DNA of 35,832 nt from Bacteroidota bacterium (GCA_026391435.1 JAPLEJ010000014.1:1-35832), one strand, 5' to 3'. Shown: positions 28,104-35,832, counted from the first letter of the stretch. Program-made: numbers and translations. Notes: generated by a model not told the origin, from the sequence alone.

Positions 28104-28106
28104 TGA

Positions 28107-28120
28107 AAATAGGCCTATTT
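28107..28120. promoter_or_regulatory. Perfect 14-bp palindrome at the predicted transcription start
   Basis: AAATAGGCCTATTT is a perfect palindrome that begins four bases after the -7 box and covers the expected start site. Its position suits an operator; no regulator is assigned. Confidence 0.4.
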
Positions 28121-28200
28121 GACTGCACGAGCATTGAATTTTGTGATCTGGTCTATTAGAATACAAATAGAATAACCAGCCGACTCTTATAAATTAAAAT

Positions 28201-29514
28201 ATGAAAAAAATAATTTTGTGCATTTTTAGTCTATTATCCATTTTTTTGGCATTTGGTCAGGACACAACAAAAGCAAACACCCATAACTATGCGATTGCTG
28301 AAAAAAATAAACTAGATACTACACAACAAATTATAAGTGGTCGATTCAACAGTCCTGCACAAAAAAATAAACCCTATATTATTTTAATATCTGCAGATGG
28401 GTTTAGAAGTGATTTCGCAGAATTATATGAAGCTAAAAATTTACAATCTTTATCAAAAAACGGGGTACGTGCTAAATTCATGACCCCTTCTTATCCGTCG
28501 GTTACATTTCCTAATCACTATAGTATTGTTACTGGCTTATACCCTTCTCATCATGGGTTAGTAGACAATAGTTATATAGATGTTCCTTCTGGGGCTTTCT
28601 ATAATATGGGTAATAAAAAAATGGTAGCAGAAGGGAAATGGTATGGAGGGACACCATTATGGGTATTAGCAGAGCAACAAAAAATGATTTCAGCTAGTTT
28701 TTATTGGGTGGCTTCAGAAGCTGCTATAAAAGGTATTAGACCTACTTATTATTACAATTACAATGAAAAAATAGGTATTGCTAGTCGTATTAATACAGTC
28801 AAAAAATGGTTAAGCTTACCCGAAGATCAACGACCCCATTTGATTACATTTTATTTCCCAGATGTTGATCACTTTGCACATGAATATGGGCCAGAGGATC
28901 CAAGAGTTAAAAAATCAGTTCAATATGTAGACAGCAGTATTAATGCATTACAAGCCGCATTAGTACCATTACACTTACCTATCAATTATATATTTGTGTC
29001 TGATCATGGCATGACCACTGTAGATAATGAAAATGCACTAGGATTACCTAAAGCAGTTGATACTAATTATTTTAAAGTGCCTTGGGGAGATGCGCAATTA
29101 CATTTATACGCAAAGGATTCAACAAAGATTGAAGCTACTTATGCTGCCTTAAAAAAAGACACCAGTATCACAGTATACAAATTAGATGAAACGCCTGCTT
29201 ATTGGCATTATAAAAAATCAGATGATTGGAATCATCGTTTAGGCGATTTATTATTAATCCCGCATCTACCTAAAGTATTTAATTTGTCGCCTTACAAGCC
29301 CACTAAAGGCAAACATGGATTTGATAATCATTTAGTAAACATGAGGGCGAGCTTTATGGCATGGGGGCCTGCATTTAAAAAGGGATTAACTATTGAAGGA
29401 TTTGAAAATGTAAATATTTATCCTTTGGTTGCTCATATTTTAGGATTAAAATATGACGAAAATTCTATTGATGGCAAATTGAAGATATTAAGTCCCATCT
29501 TAAAAAAACAATAG
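28201..29514 (+). CDS. Secreted nucleotide pyrophosphatase/phosphodiesterase-like enzyme (alkaline phosphatase superfamily)
   Basis: 437 residues with a signal peptide (MKKIILCIFSLLSIFLAFGQ). The catalytic set of the NPP family is complete: metal ligand Asp66 in ISADGFRSD, nucleophile Thr102 in SYPSVTFPNHYSIVTG, then FPDVDHFAHEYGP, VSDHGMT and the late His in GKHGFDNH. Such enzymes cleave nucleotide or other phosphodiester and pyrophosphate bonds outside the cytoplasm; the true substrate here is unknown. It has a well-formed candidate promoter with a palindrome at the start site. The next gene is a response regulator in the same direction, 190 bases away. I see no terminator after the stop codon. 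Confidence 0.9.
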   Translation: MKKIILCIFSLLSIFLAFGQDTTKANTHNYAIAEKNKLDTTQQIISGRFNSPAQKNKPYIILISADGFRSDFAELYEAKNLQSLSKNGVRAKFMTPSYPSVTFPNHYSIVTGLYPSHHGLVDNSYIDVPSGAFYNMGNKKMVAEGKWYGGTPLWVLAEQQKMISASFYWVASEAAIKGIRPTYYYNYNEKIGIASRINTVKKWLSLPEDQRPHLITFYFPDVDHFAHEYGPEDPRVKKSVQYVDSSINALQAALVPLHLPINYIFVSDHGMTTVDNENALGLPKAVDTNYFKVPWGDAQLHLYAKDSTKIEATYAALKKDTSITVYKLDETPAYWHYKKSDDWNHRLGDLLLIPHLPKVFNLSPYKPTKGKHGFDNHLVNMRASFMAWGPAFKKGLTIEGFENVNIYPLVAHILGLKYDENSIDGKLKILSPILKKQ

Positions 29515-29634
29515 TTCACTTATTGTTTTAGCTCCATCAGCATTGAATATAATTTGTTTCTACAAAAGAAGAATGAATTTAAATTATTAGAGTTAATTCA
29601 TTGTCCATTATTATTTATGGCGAAATAATAACAT

Positions 29635-29642
29635 TAGTTTTG
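29635..29642 (+). promoter_or_regulatory. Candidate -7 element for the response regulator gene
   Basis: TAGTTTTG matches TAnnTTTG exactly, 62 bases before the ATG at 29705. The nearest good TTG is 31 bases upstream (29601-29603), too far for a normal -33 box. Confidence 0.4.
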
Positions 29643-29693
29643 TCACAATCTAATAAAACAAAATATTTTCGTGCGTAAGGAGTTGTTGGACAG

Positions 29694-29702
29694 ATGAAAT
29701 AA
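29694..29702 (+). other. Two-codon upstream frame (ATG AAA TAA) behind an AAGGAG
   Basis: AAGGAG at 29677-29682 is an unusually good Shine-Dalgarno sequence for this window. It lies 11 bases before ATG 29694, which is closed after one more codon by TAA; the real start ATG 29705 comes 2 bases later. It may tune initiation of the regulator gene, or be accidental. Confidence 0.3.
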
Positions 29703-29704
29703 TA

Positions 29705-30301
29705 ATGAGCAAAAATAAAATTCTTATTCTTGAAGAGGATATTCATATGGGGCGTGGCTTACAGGACGTGCTACTTCACCTTGAGTATAATTCCGTTTTA
29801 TTTCAAGATTCTGAAAAAGCATTAAAGCAAGCAAAAATATTTAAGCCCGATTTAGCAATTTGCAACATTCATTTAGGGGGTAATTTAAAGGGCATTCATT
29901 TTGTAAAGGAAGTATGCAAAATACACCCACAAATTGAAATTATATACATTACCGAGTTTAGTAGTATGCAAATGATAGAAAAAGCATCTATTACCAATCC
30001 ATTAAATTATATCATTAAACCATGGAATCGGGATCAAGTAAAAATTAGTGTGCAATTGGCATTTGATTACATTGAAAAAAAGTATTTGAAGGAAGACAAA
30101 CTCAGTCACCTAAGCTTAACAGAATATAAAATTATCGACTTAATTGCAAAGCATAAAAAGAGTAAGGAAATTGGAGAAATATTATTTATTTCAGAGAAAA
30201 CAGTACGAAATCATCGATATAATATTATAAAAAAATTACAAATCCCTAGAGATAATTATAGTTTACTTAAATGGGCTTTAACCTATTTAAAATCGAATTA
30301 A
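29705..30301 (+). CDS. LuxR/NarL-type response regulator with Asn at the phosphoacceptor position
   Basis: 198 residues. The N-terminal receiver domain (about 1-120) has the acidic patch E10-E11-D12, the conserved Thr in IIYITEF and the conserved Lys in NYIIKPW. At the place of the phosphoacceptor Asp the sequence is PDLAICNIHLGG, with Asn54. The C-terminal domain (about 130-198) is a GerE/LuxR helix-turn-helix: LSLTEYKIIDLIAKHKKSKE, then ISEKTVRNHRYNIIKKL. It is thus a DNA-binding regulator that probably does not use ordinary phosphorelay. No histidine kinase is nearby. It is convergent with the sulfatase gene and their stop codons overlap in TTAA. Confidence 0.88.
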   Translation: MSKNKILILEEDIHMGRGLQDVLLHLEYNSVLFQDSEKALKQAKIFKPDLAICNIHLGGNLKGIHFVKEVCKIHPQIEIIYITEFSSMQMIEKASITNPLNYIIKPWNRDQVKISVQLAFDYIEKKYLKEDKLSHLSLTEYKIIDLIAKHKKSKEIGEILFISEKTVRNHRYNIIKKLQIPRDNYSLLKWALTYLKSN

Positions 30302-31707
30302 AAAGTGATGGCCTTATTCTCTGGCTCATCAGGACATAGCTTTTCTGATTGGTAGGCTTTAATTTTTTTATCACAGAGCTGCCTTAATTGTTTAAGTATA
30401 GGCGCATATTTTGTATTCAATGCTAAATTTATAGTTTCAAGTGGATCATTTTTTAAATCATATAATTCTTCAGGGGCATGTATAAACCGATATCTAAAAT
30501 ATTTCCACCTTTCAGTCCTAATACCCTCACTGGATGGAATCTCTTTTAATTTCCATAGGTGTTCAATTAAAATTGATTTTCTATTAGAAGGCACATTCCC
30601 ATTTGAAACAAAATTTCCCAAATTCAAACCTTGGTAATTTTTAGGGGACTGAACCCCTGCCATTTCAAGTATGGTCTTTGTTACATCTATATTTAATACC
30701 ATCGCATCTATTTTTGAAGGATGATGTTTCCTTGGATCATAAATGATGAGTGGCACACGAATAGATGTTTCATACATTAGCCACTTATCTGCTAATTGCC
30801 TATCTCCAGTGAAATATCCATTATCTCCAAGAATGATAAAAATGGTGTTATCAGACAATCCCCTTTCCTTTAACAATTGACGTATTGATCCAATTTCATT
30901 ATCAATTTCTGTAATCATTCTATAATATCCTTTGATACTATTTTGATATTTTTCAGGAGTATCAAATCGCCATTTCCATCTTGTACGATTTAACCCTTGT
31001 CTCACTTCAAGTGGCAATTGGTTGAAATACTTATCTTCCGATAATAAGGGATTTGGAATTAAAGTATTTTTATAAAGGCTATCCGATTTAGCTTGCCAAA
31101 AATATTGTTGGACCGAAGGGTCATGACCATGAGGCGCACTAAAAAATACAGAAAGGCAAAACGGTTTATCTGTAGGTGCATTTTTTATAAACTCTTGTGC
31201 TTGATATCCGCTATACCTAGTTAGATGAACGGTGTCCTTATTAATGGTTTTATAAAAATAACCTCTCCTATCTTCCGCATCCCCTCTATCATAAAAATCA
31301 CTTTCATTAAAATACTGCTTAGCACTGTCTATAATCACTCCTAATTTTCCAAAAAATCCAACATGATACCCATGCTCCTTTAATATTTTTGGAAAAATAA
31401 TATCGGCATACGGTTTTTGTAATTTTGATTTCTGAAAAGTGTAATCATGTGTCCGCTCATATAAGCCAGTGAGTATGGAAGCCCTGCTAGCGGCACAAAT
31501 GGGCGTAGTAGCAAAAGCATTTTTAAAATAAGTGCCCGAATTGGCCAATGCATCCATTTCTGGTGTTTGTATAATGGTATTACCTGCAACACCTAAAGCA
31601 TTCCACCTTTGATCATCCGTAACTATAAAGATAATATTAGGTTTGGTGTTTTGAGCAAAACCTGTAAATGGAATGACCAAACAAAAAAGTTGAATAATCC
31701 ATTTCAT
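30298..31707 (-). CDS. Secreted sulfatase (formylglycine type)
   Basis: About 469 residues from ATG 31707 (a further ATG lies three codons upstream at 31716; the one chosen begins a clean signal peptide MKWIIQLFCLVIPFTGFAQ). Metal ligands Asp-Asp are in IIFIVTDDQRW, the modifiable Cys is in PICAASRASILTG and later ligands are in IILGDNGYF. The DKWLMYETSIRVPLIIYDP segment is typical. In the maturation motif C-x-P-x-R the Pro is Ala (CAASR), a variant known in this superfamily. It removes sulfate esters, probably from sugars, in the periplasm or outside. It is the last gene of an operon with UxaA-, SDR- and FAH-family genes, which suggests a sulfated sugar as the source of the acid degraded there. 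Confidence 0.88.
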   Translation of the reverse strand: MKWIIQLFCLVIPFTGFAQNTKPNIIFIVTDDQRWNALGVAGNTIIQTPEMDALANSGTYFKNAFATTPICAASRASILTGLYERTHDYTFQKSKLQKPYADIIFPKILKEHGYHVGFFGKLGVIIDSAKQYFNESDFYDRGDAEDRRGYFYKTINKDTVHLTRYSGYQAQEFIKNAPTDKPFCLSVFFSAPHGHDPSVQQYFWQAKSDSLYKNTLIPNPLLSEDKYFNQLPLEVRQGLNRTRWKWRFDTPEKYQNSIKGYYRMITEIDNEIGSIRQLLKERGLSDNTIFIILGDNGYFTGDRQLADKWLMYETSIRVPLIIYDPRKHHPSKIDAMVLNIDVTKTILEMAGVQSPKNYQGLNLGNFVSNGNVPSNRKSILIEHLWKLKEIPSSEGIRTERWKYFRYRFIHAPEELYDLKNDPLETINLALNTKYAPILKQLRQLCDKKIKAYQSEKLCPDEPENKAITF

Positions 31708-31728
31708 AGACACCATTTAATTGAATAA

Positions 31729-32537
31729 TTATTTATATGCAACCACTTTTTGCTTACTAGTTCCTAGTCCGTCAATTCCTAATTCAACCACATCCCCTTC
31801 CTTTAAATAAATATTTGGATTAAAGCCTAATCCAACGCCAGCAGGGGTTCCCGTACTTATAACATCGCCTGGAAGCAAGGTCATAAATTGACTGATGTAT
31901 GAAATTAAATGTGGGATATTAAAAATTAAATCATCTGTATTGCTATCCTGCATCATTTTACCATTTAAGGATAACCATAAACGCAAATCATGAGGATTTG
32001 CTATTTCATCTTTCGTCACCAACCAAGGACCTAAGGGCGCAAAACTGTCACATCCTTTTCCCTTATCCCATGTACCTCCTCTTTCTAATTGAAACGCCCT
32101 TTCACTTACATCATTATGCAAAACATATCCAGCAACATAATCCATCGCATCGGCTTCACTAACATAACTAGCTTTTTTACCCATCACCACAGCAAGTTCT
32201 ACTTCCCAATCTGTCTTTTCGGAATTTTTTGGAATGATGATATGATCGTAAGGCCCAGTTAATGAAGTAGTAGACTTCATAAAAATAATTGGCTCGGCAG
32301 GAATAGCCGCATGCAAACAATTTTTGAAGGACGCGCAATAGGCGATCCAATTCTTACGTCCAAAGGAATTTCAGGTAAATTACCTTTTTGAACTAAGGCT
32401 GATAATTGTTGTAGACCATCTGCTTTAAAAAAAGATTCATCATAATCATATATAAATGCACTTACATCGTAATTTTTCCCATTGATATGCACCCCTGGTT
32501 TTTCTTGTTCACTAGCGCCGAATCTTATTAATTTCAT
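31729..32537 (-). pseudogene. Fumarylacetoacetate hydrolase-family gene broken by a frame-changing deletion
   Basis: Two overlapping frames make up one gene. The first, from ATG 32537, gives MKLIRFGASEQEKPGVHI to ARPSKIVC (Cys75, codon 32315-32313) and then runs into unrelated codons and a stop. The second continues in another frame with HAAIPAEPIIFMKS, EVELAVVMGKK, YVLHNDVSERAF, TFAPLG-like FAPLGPW and ISTGTPAGVG up to 31729. Intact relatives (about 280-285 residues) have between these parts a GLNYxxHxxE helix with the catalytic His-Glu pair. Here those 13-17 residues are absent, so the event is a deletion of a non-multiple of three, not a single-base slip. The product would act on a diketo-deoxy sugar acid or similar compound. 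Metal-ligand Glu and Asp residues remain in the second part. Confidence 0.85.
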
Positions 32538-32562
32538 TTTATTAAATTATAATTTTTAAATA

Positions 32563-33327
32563 TTAACTATTTAGAGTAACAAAACCTCCGTCAATGCTAA
32601 AGTCACTTCCTGTAATAAAACTAGCCTCTTCACTACATAGATACAATACTTGATGCGCAACTTCAATGGGTAATCCCATACGGCCAATAGGTTGTGTTTT
32701 AGATAATTTATCAAACATTTCTGCCTCCTGACCAGGATAATTTTTCTTCAAAAATCCATCTACAAAGGGAGTATGCACCCTTCCTGGGGAAATACTATTA
32801 CATCTAATTTTATCTTTAATAAAATCCTTGGCCACACTCATTGTCATCGCATGTACAGCACCTTTGCTCATGCTATATGCAAACCGATCCGACAATCCCA
32901 CTTTAGCAGCAATAGAACTAATATTGACAATGGTACCACCACCACTTGATTTCATTAAGGGCAATGCTGCATGTAAACAATTATAAACTCCTTTTACATT
33001 CACTTTAAAAATTTGATCAAAATCAGTTTCGGTGGTATTGATAGCATTACCAATATGTGATATACCGGCACAATTCACTAAAATATGTAGAGCAGGTATT
33101 TTACTAAAGGCTTCCAATAGTTTTTGTTGATTTGTAACATCCACTTGAATGCTACTCGACTTTCCATTATTGGAAATAATTTCATTGGTTGTTGCTTGCG
33201 CAGCCTCGGCGTTTAAATCTAATACAATCACTTCGGCACCTTGTTTGGCCAACACATTGCAAACTTCCTTTCCAATACCGCTTCCTCCTCCTGTAACAAA
33301 GGCTACTTTATTATTTAGTTGAAACAT
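32563..33327 (-). CDS. Short-chain dehydrogenase, probable 2-keto-3-deoxy-sugar-acid (L-fuconate type) dehydrogenase
   Basis: Classical SDR of about 254 residues from ATG 33327 (MFQLNNKVAFVTGG). The frame is open to a non-family extension up to 33429, overlapping the upstream gene, which I reject. Seen are the cofactor motif TGGGSGIGKE, an Asp after strand 2 (VIVLDLN) favouring NAD, NCAGIS, the catalytic Ser in NISSIAAKVG and the YSMSKGA Tyr-Lys pair, ending GSDFSIDGGFVTL. It sits 25 bases after the UxaA-family gene and 25 bases before the FAH-family gene. In Bacteroidota this trio often encodes dehydration, oxidation and hydrolytic cleavage of L-fuconate-like acids; the exact substrate is inference from context. 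Confidence 0.88.
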   Translation of the reverse strand: MFQLNNKVAFVTGGGSGIGKEVCNVLAKQGAEVIVLDLNAEAAQATTNEIISNNGKSSSIQVDVTNQQKLLEAFSKIPALHILVNCAGISHIGNAINTTETDFDQIFKVNVKGVYNCLHAALPLMKSSGGGTIVNISSIAAKVGLSDRFAYSMSKGAVHAMTMSVAKDFIKDKIRCNSISPGRVHTPFVDGFLKKNYPGQEAEMFDKLSKTQPIGRMGLPIEVAHQVLYLCSEEASFITGSDFSIDGGFVTLNS

Positions 33328-33352
33328 ATTAAATGATTTATGATGATTTAAG

Positions 33353-34999
33353 TTATAAGGACACTCCTCTTTTCCAAGGTATGAAATCGTCTTGATGTAA
33401 TAGTACTGCTTTTGGAATGATTTCACCACTCGCTGCCTTTATGCAATACTCTAAAATTTCTTCACCCATTTGTTCAATGGTTTTTAATCCATCGATGATA
33501 TCGCCTGTATTGATATCAATAATATCTGACATTCGATTAGCCAATTTTGTATTGGTAGAAACTTTGATGACGGGACAAACTGGGTTTCCAGTTGGTGTAC
33601 CTAAACCTGTCGTAAATAAAATTAAAGTGGCTCCACTCGCCGCTTTACCTGTAGTGGCTTCCACATCATTTCCAGGTGTGCAAACTAAATGTAATCCTGA
33701 TTTTATGGCAGGCTCGGTATAATCTAATACATCTTCAACAGGTGCAGTACCACCTTTTTTACAAGCGCCTGCACTTTTAATGGCATCGGTAATCAATCCA
33801 TCCTTTATATTACCTGGCGAAGGATTCATATGAAAACCGCTTCCCACTGCATGTGCCATTTTATTATAATCTTCCATTAAAGTGATAAACTTATTCGCTG
33901 TTTTTTCATCCACACATCTGTCTAACAATTCTTGTTCAGCACCACATAATTCAGGAAACTCCGCTAACAAAATTTGACCGCCTAATGCAACCAAAATATC
34001 TGCAGTATAACCTACTGCCGGGTTAGCCGAAATACCACTAAATCCATCACTGCCGCCACATTTAACCCCTATACATAATTTACTTAAAGGCGCAGGCGTT
34101 CGTTCAATTTTATTGGCTTCTACTAAATGAGTTAATGTTTGCTGAATTGCAGATTTGATTAATTGCTCCTCGCTTTGACTTTGTTGTTGTTCAAAAATGA
34201 TAAGCGGTTTTCTAAATTGAGGATTCCTTTTTTGTAAATCATCTTTAAAATCCTGTATTTGCAAATGCTGACAACCTAAACTTAATAAAGTAACACCAGC
34301 CACATTAGGATGATCGGCATAGGCAGCTAATAAATTACTTAGTGTGGAAGCGTCTTGACGAGTTCCGCCACAACCGCCGCTATGATTTAAGAATTTAATG
34401 CCATCAATATTTTTAAAAATTCTTTTATGGGTGATAGGCGCAAAAGCGGTTTGTTCATCAATGCCCATATGACCGGTTTGTTGATAGGAACTAATTAGTT
34501 GATCTGTAAATTCTCTGTATTTATCGGTAATGGTATAGCCTAAAGCATGATGTAAGGATTCTTTAATCACATCTAGATTTCTATTTTCACAAAATACAGT
34601 TGGAATAAATAGCCAATAATTTGCCGTCCCAACTTTTCCATCACTTCGATGATAGCCGTTAAAAGTTTTATTCGCAAATTTGGAAACATTGGGTGCTTGC
34701 CAAGTAATTTTTTTTCCACGATACGAATATGGATCCGCTTCGTGTTTGGTATTTTGTGTTGTCATGCGTTGACCTATTTCAACTTTGTCAACAACAATTT
34801 TTCCAACCGTAATACCATACATCGTTACGAAAGATCCAACCTCTATATCTTTTATAAAAAATTTATGCTTTTCTTCAATATCCTCTTTTAAAATATAAGT
34901 GTCATTTTGATACTGAATTGATTCTCCCTTCACCAAATTAGTTAAGGCTACTAACACATTATCCTTAGGATGAATTTTTATGACTTTGATGATTCCCAT
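33353..34999 (-). CDS. UxaA-family sugar-acid dehydratase (altronate/galactarate type, probable L-fuconate dehydratase role)
   Basis: 548 residues with both parts of the UxaA family: an N-terminal SAF domain (about 1-95, KIHPKDNVLVALTNL onwards) and the long catalytic part. The latter has GYHRSDGKVGTANYW near residue 113, NHSGGCGGTRQDAS near 204, CIGVKCGGSDGFSGISANP near 307 and GTAPVEDVLDYTEP. Family members dehydrate altronate, galactarate or related acids using a metal ion. No uronate isomerase or KDG kinase genes accompany it; the SDR and FAH genes downstream fit instead the non-phosphorylative L-fuconate route. It is the first gene of the operon and has its own candidate -7 box. True altronate dehydratase is the main alternative. 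Confidence 0.88.
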   Translation of the reverse strand: MGIIKVIKIHPKDNVLVALTNLVKGESIQYQNDTYILKEDIEEKHKFFIKDIEVGSFVTMYGITVGKIVVDKVEIGQRMTTQNTKHEADPYSYRGKKITWQAPNVSKFANKTFNGYHRSDGKVGTANYWLFIPTVFCENRNLDVIKESLHHALGYTITDKYREFTDQLISSYQQTGHMGIDEQTAFAPITHKRIFKNIDGIKFLNHSGGCGGTRQDASTLSNLLAAYADHPNVAGVTLLSLGCQHLQIQDFKDDLQKRNPQFRKPLIIFEQQQSQSEEQLIKSAIQQTLTHLVEANKIERTPAPLSKLCIGVKCGGSDGFSGISANPAVGYTADILVALGGQILLAEFPELCGAEQELLDRCVDEKTANKFITLMEDYNKMAHAVGSGFHMNPSPGNIKDGLITDAIKSAGACKKGGTAPVEDVLDYTEPAIKSGLHLVCTPGNDVEATTGKAASGATLILFTTGLGTPTGNPVCPVIKVSTNTKLANRMSDIIDINTGDIIDGLKTIEQMGEEILEYCIKAASGEIIPKAVLLHQDDFIPWKRGVSL

Positions 35000-35026
35000 A
35001 GTTTGTATAATTCATTAAAAATACTA

Positions 35027-35034
35027 CAAAACTA
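35027..35034 (-). promoter_or_regulatory. Candidate -7 element for the UxaA-SDR-FAH-sulfatase operon
   Basis: The minus strand reads TAGTTTTG, an exact TAnnTTTG match, 28 bases upstream of the operon's first ATG. No clear -33 box. CTATTTGG at 35032-35039, overlapping this element, is repeated inverted as CCAAATAG at 35078-35085 and could be a pair of regulator half-sites. Confidence 0.45.
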
Positions 35035-35140
35035 TTTGGACTAAGCGACTCCATATCACTATTTTGTAAGGCATAAGCCAAATAGGTATAACTTGATGAA
35101 AATCAATGTAATAAGGCAAATTCGCTTCTACTTGAAAACG

Positions 35141-35806
35141 CTAATTCCCCCCTACAATAATCCAATTAGCGCCATCACTGACTACCGTTACATATTTGTA
35201 TTGATTAGGTAAACTATAAGTCGTACTTCCATCAATGGTTTGAGACGAGGTAGTACCCACAGTCACCGCATTACCACTAGCGTCAATTTTTTTAATCGTA
35301 AATGTTTGACCATCTTTTGATACTGCGGTAGGAAGTGTAATCGTGAATGCTGCAGAAGTAGCATCTCCTGTTACTATTTGATCTGAAGTAAGAATAGTAT
35401 AAGCTCCAGTTTTAGCAGCAATAGAAAGTTTATTTCCTTGGGTTTGTAATGTTCCAAATATTTTTGCTTTTGTGGTACTTGAAGATCCTATAACAGTACT
35501 ATTACTACCTAAGCCAGTTGCACTTGCACCTATTACAATTTCGTTACTAGAAGCATCTGCTAAGGCTTTCGCATAATAGCCAATAAAAATACTATTAGTT
35601 GCAGAAGTTAAGCCCGTAGAACCATCTGCTATCCATCTACCAGCAGAATGCCCAAAAGCAGTGTTATTAGAAGCAGTTGTAACAGTTGATAAAGTAAAAT
35701 GGCCAAATGAATTATTTGAACTCCCACTTGTTAGTGCTGTTAAACCCGAAACTCCAAAAGCATTATTACTAGTACCGTTAGTATTTCCATATAAGGCTCT
35801 GTATCC
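35141..35806 (-). pseudogene. 3' part of a repetitive head/tail-fibre-like surface protein gene, frame lost at right end
   Basis: I translated this stretch directly: about 221 codons open leftwards from 35806 to TAG 35143-35141. The N-terminal part has loose repeats of the YadA-head/tail-fibre kind: GYRALYGNTNGTSNNAFGVS, SSNNSFGH, ASNNTAFGHSAG, ATNSIFIGYYAKA, ASSNEIVIGAS. The last 100 residues form a beta-rich domain (FTITLPTAVSKDGQTFTIKK, then TIDGSTTYSLPNQYKYVTVV and WIIVGGN at the end) common in Bacteroidota secreted and phage-like structural proteins. No start codon belongs to this part; a TGA lies in frame at 35818-35816, inside sequence that no longer fits the repeats. It is therefore a fragment of a larger gene. 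It is not co-directional by operon with the sugar-acid genes, since their promoter lies between. Confidence 0.75.
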
Positions 35807-35832
35807 TGTAAATCGTCAGCATAAAGTGGACA
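35807..35832. mobile_element. Possible end of an insertion sequence at the window edge
   Basis: From 35807 the plus strand reads TGTAAATCGTCAGCATAAAG and then GTGGACA to the edge. The reading frame of the fibre-like gene fits its repeats up to 35806 (Gly-Tyr-Arg-Ala-Leu) and not beyond. A boundary that begins with TG would suit elements with TG...CA ends such as the IS21 family. Only 26 bases are visible, so this is a suggestion. Confidence 0.3.

Noticed and set aside
30298..31707. Sulfatase as inactive because CAASR lacks the Pro of CxPxR
   Set aside because: Ala at that position is an accepted variant of the formylglycine motif, and Cys and Arg are both present.
33328..33429. N-terminal extension of the SDR gene overlapping the UxaA-family gene
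   Set aside because: The extra 34 residues do not fit the SDR family, and ATG 33327 gives the normal start with a 25-base gap like the next junction.
35141..35806. Phage tail-fibre region as evidence of a prophage
   Set aside because: No other phage genes, integrase or attachment site are in the window; similar repeats occur in ordinary Bacteroidota surface proteins.

Overview
The window reads as a chromosomal segment of a low-GC Bacteroidota, most likely Chitinophagales/Chitinophagaceae (inference). Supporting signs are several promoter elements of the Bacteroidota form TAnnTTTG, few Shine-Dalgarno sequences, a DUF5686 outer-membrane protein with a carboxypeptidase-regulatory-like domain, paired type II and type III glutamine synthetases, and an EF-P with a family-atypical loop. 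I see no rRNA, tRNA, CRISPR array or complete mobile element.

Left part (1-7.7 kb): the 5' part of a fused acyl-CoA mutase (icmF, minus strand, leaving the left edge), CTP synthase (pyrG), a dienelactone hydrolase cut from its signal peptide by an in-frame TAG, and a purL-hldD pair on the minus strand. Next (8-15.2 kb): GSII and GSIII glutamine synthetases in tandem, an intergenic region with three hairpins, then accC, accB and efp on the minus strand and sucD divergent from efp. Strong intrinsic terminators separate most of these units.

Middle (15.3-25.1 kb): a small secreted macroglobulin-like protein coupled to a DAO-type flavoenzyme, two small unrecognised membrane proteins, an MFS carrier, aspS, rarA, an ElaA-type acetyltransferase and the DUF5686 protein. 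Then come uvrA, a secreted nucleotide pyrophosphatase/phosphodiesterase-like enzyme, and a LuxR-type response regulator whose phosphoacceptor Asp is replaced by Asn.

Right part (30.3-35.0 kb): a minus-strand operon of UxaA-family dehydratase, SDR dehydrogenase, fumarylacetoacetate-hydrolase-family enzyme and secreted sulfatase. The set fits the last steps of non-phosphorylative deoxyhexonate (L-fuconate type) catabolism joined to desulfation. The hydrolase gene is broken by a frame-changing deletion that removes its active-site segment. The window ends in the 3' part of a repetitive head/tail-fibre-like gene whose reading frame is lost at about 35807, where a short sequence beginning TG looks foreign and may be an insertion-sequence end.

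Most of the window is housekeeping. The parts worth a second look are the damaged catabolic operon with its sulfatase, the pseudo-receiver regulator, the atypical EF-P loop, the structured glnN-accC intergenic region, the stand-alone macroglobulin-like domain and the disrupted right-end gene.
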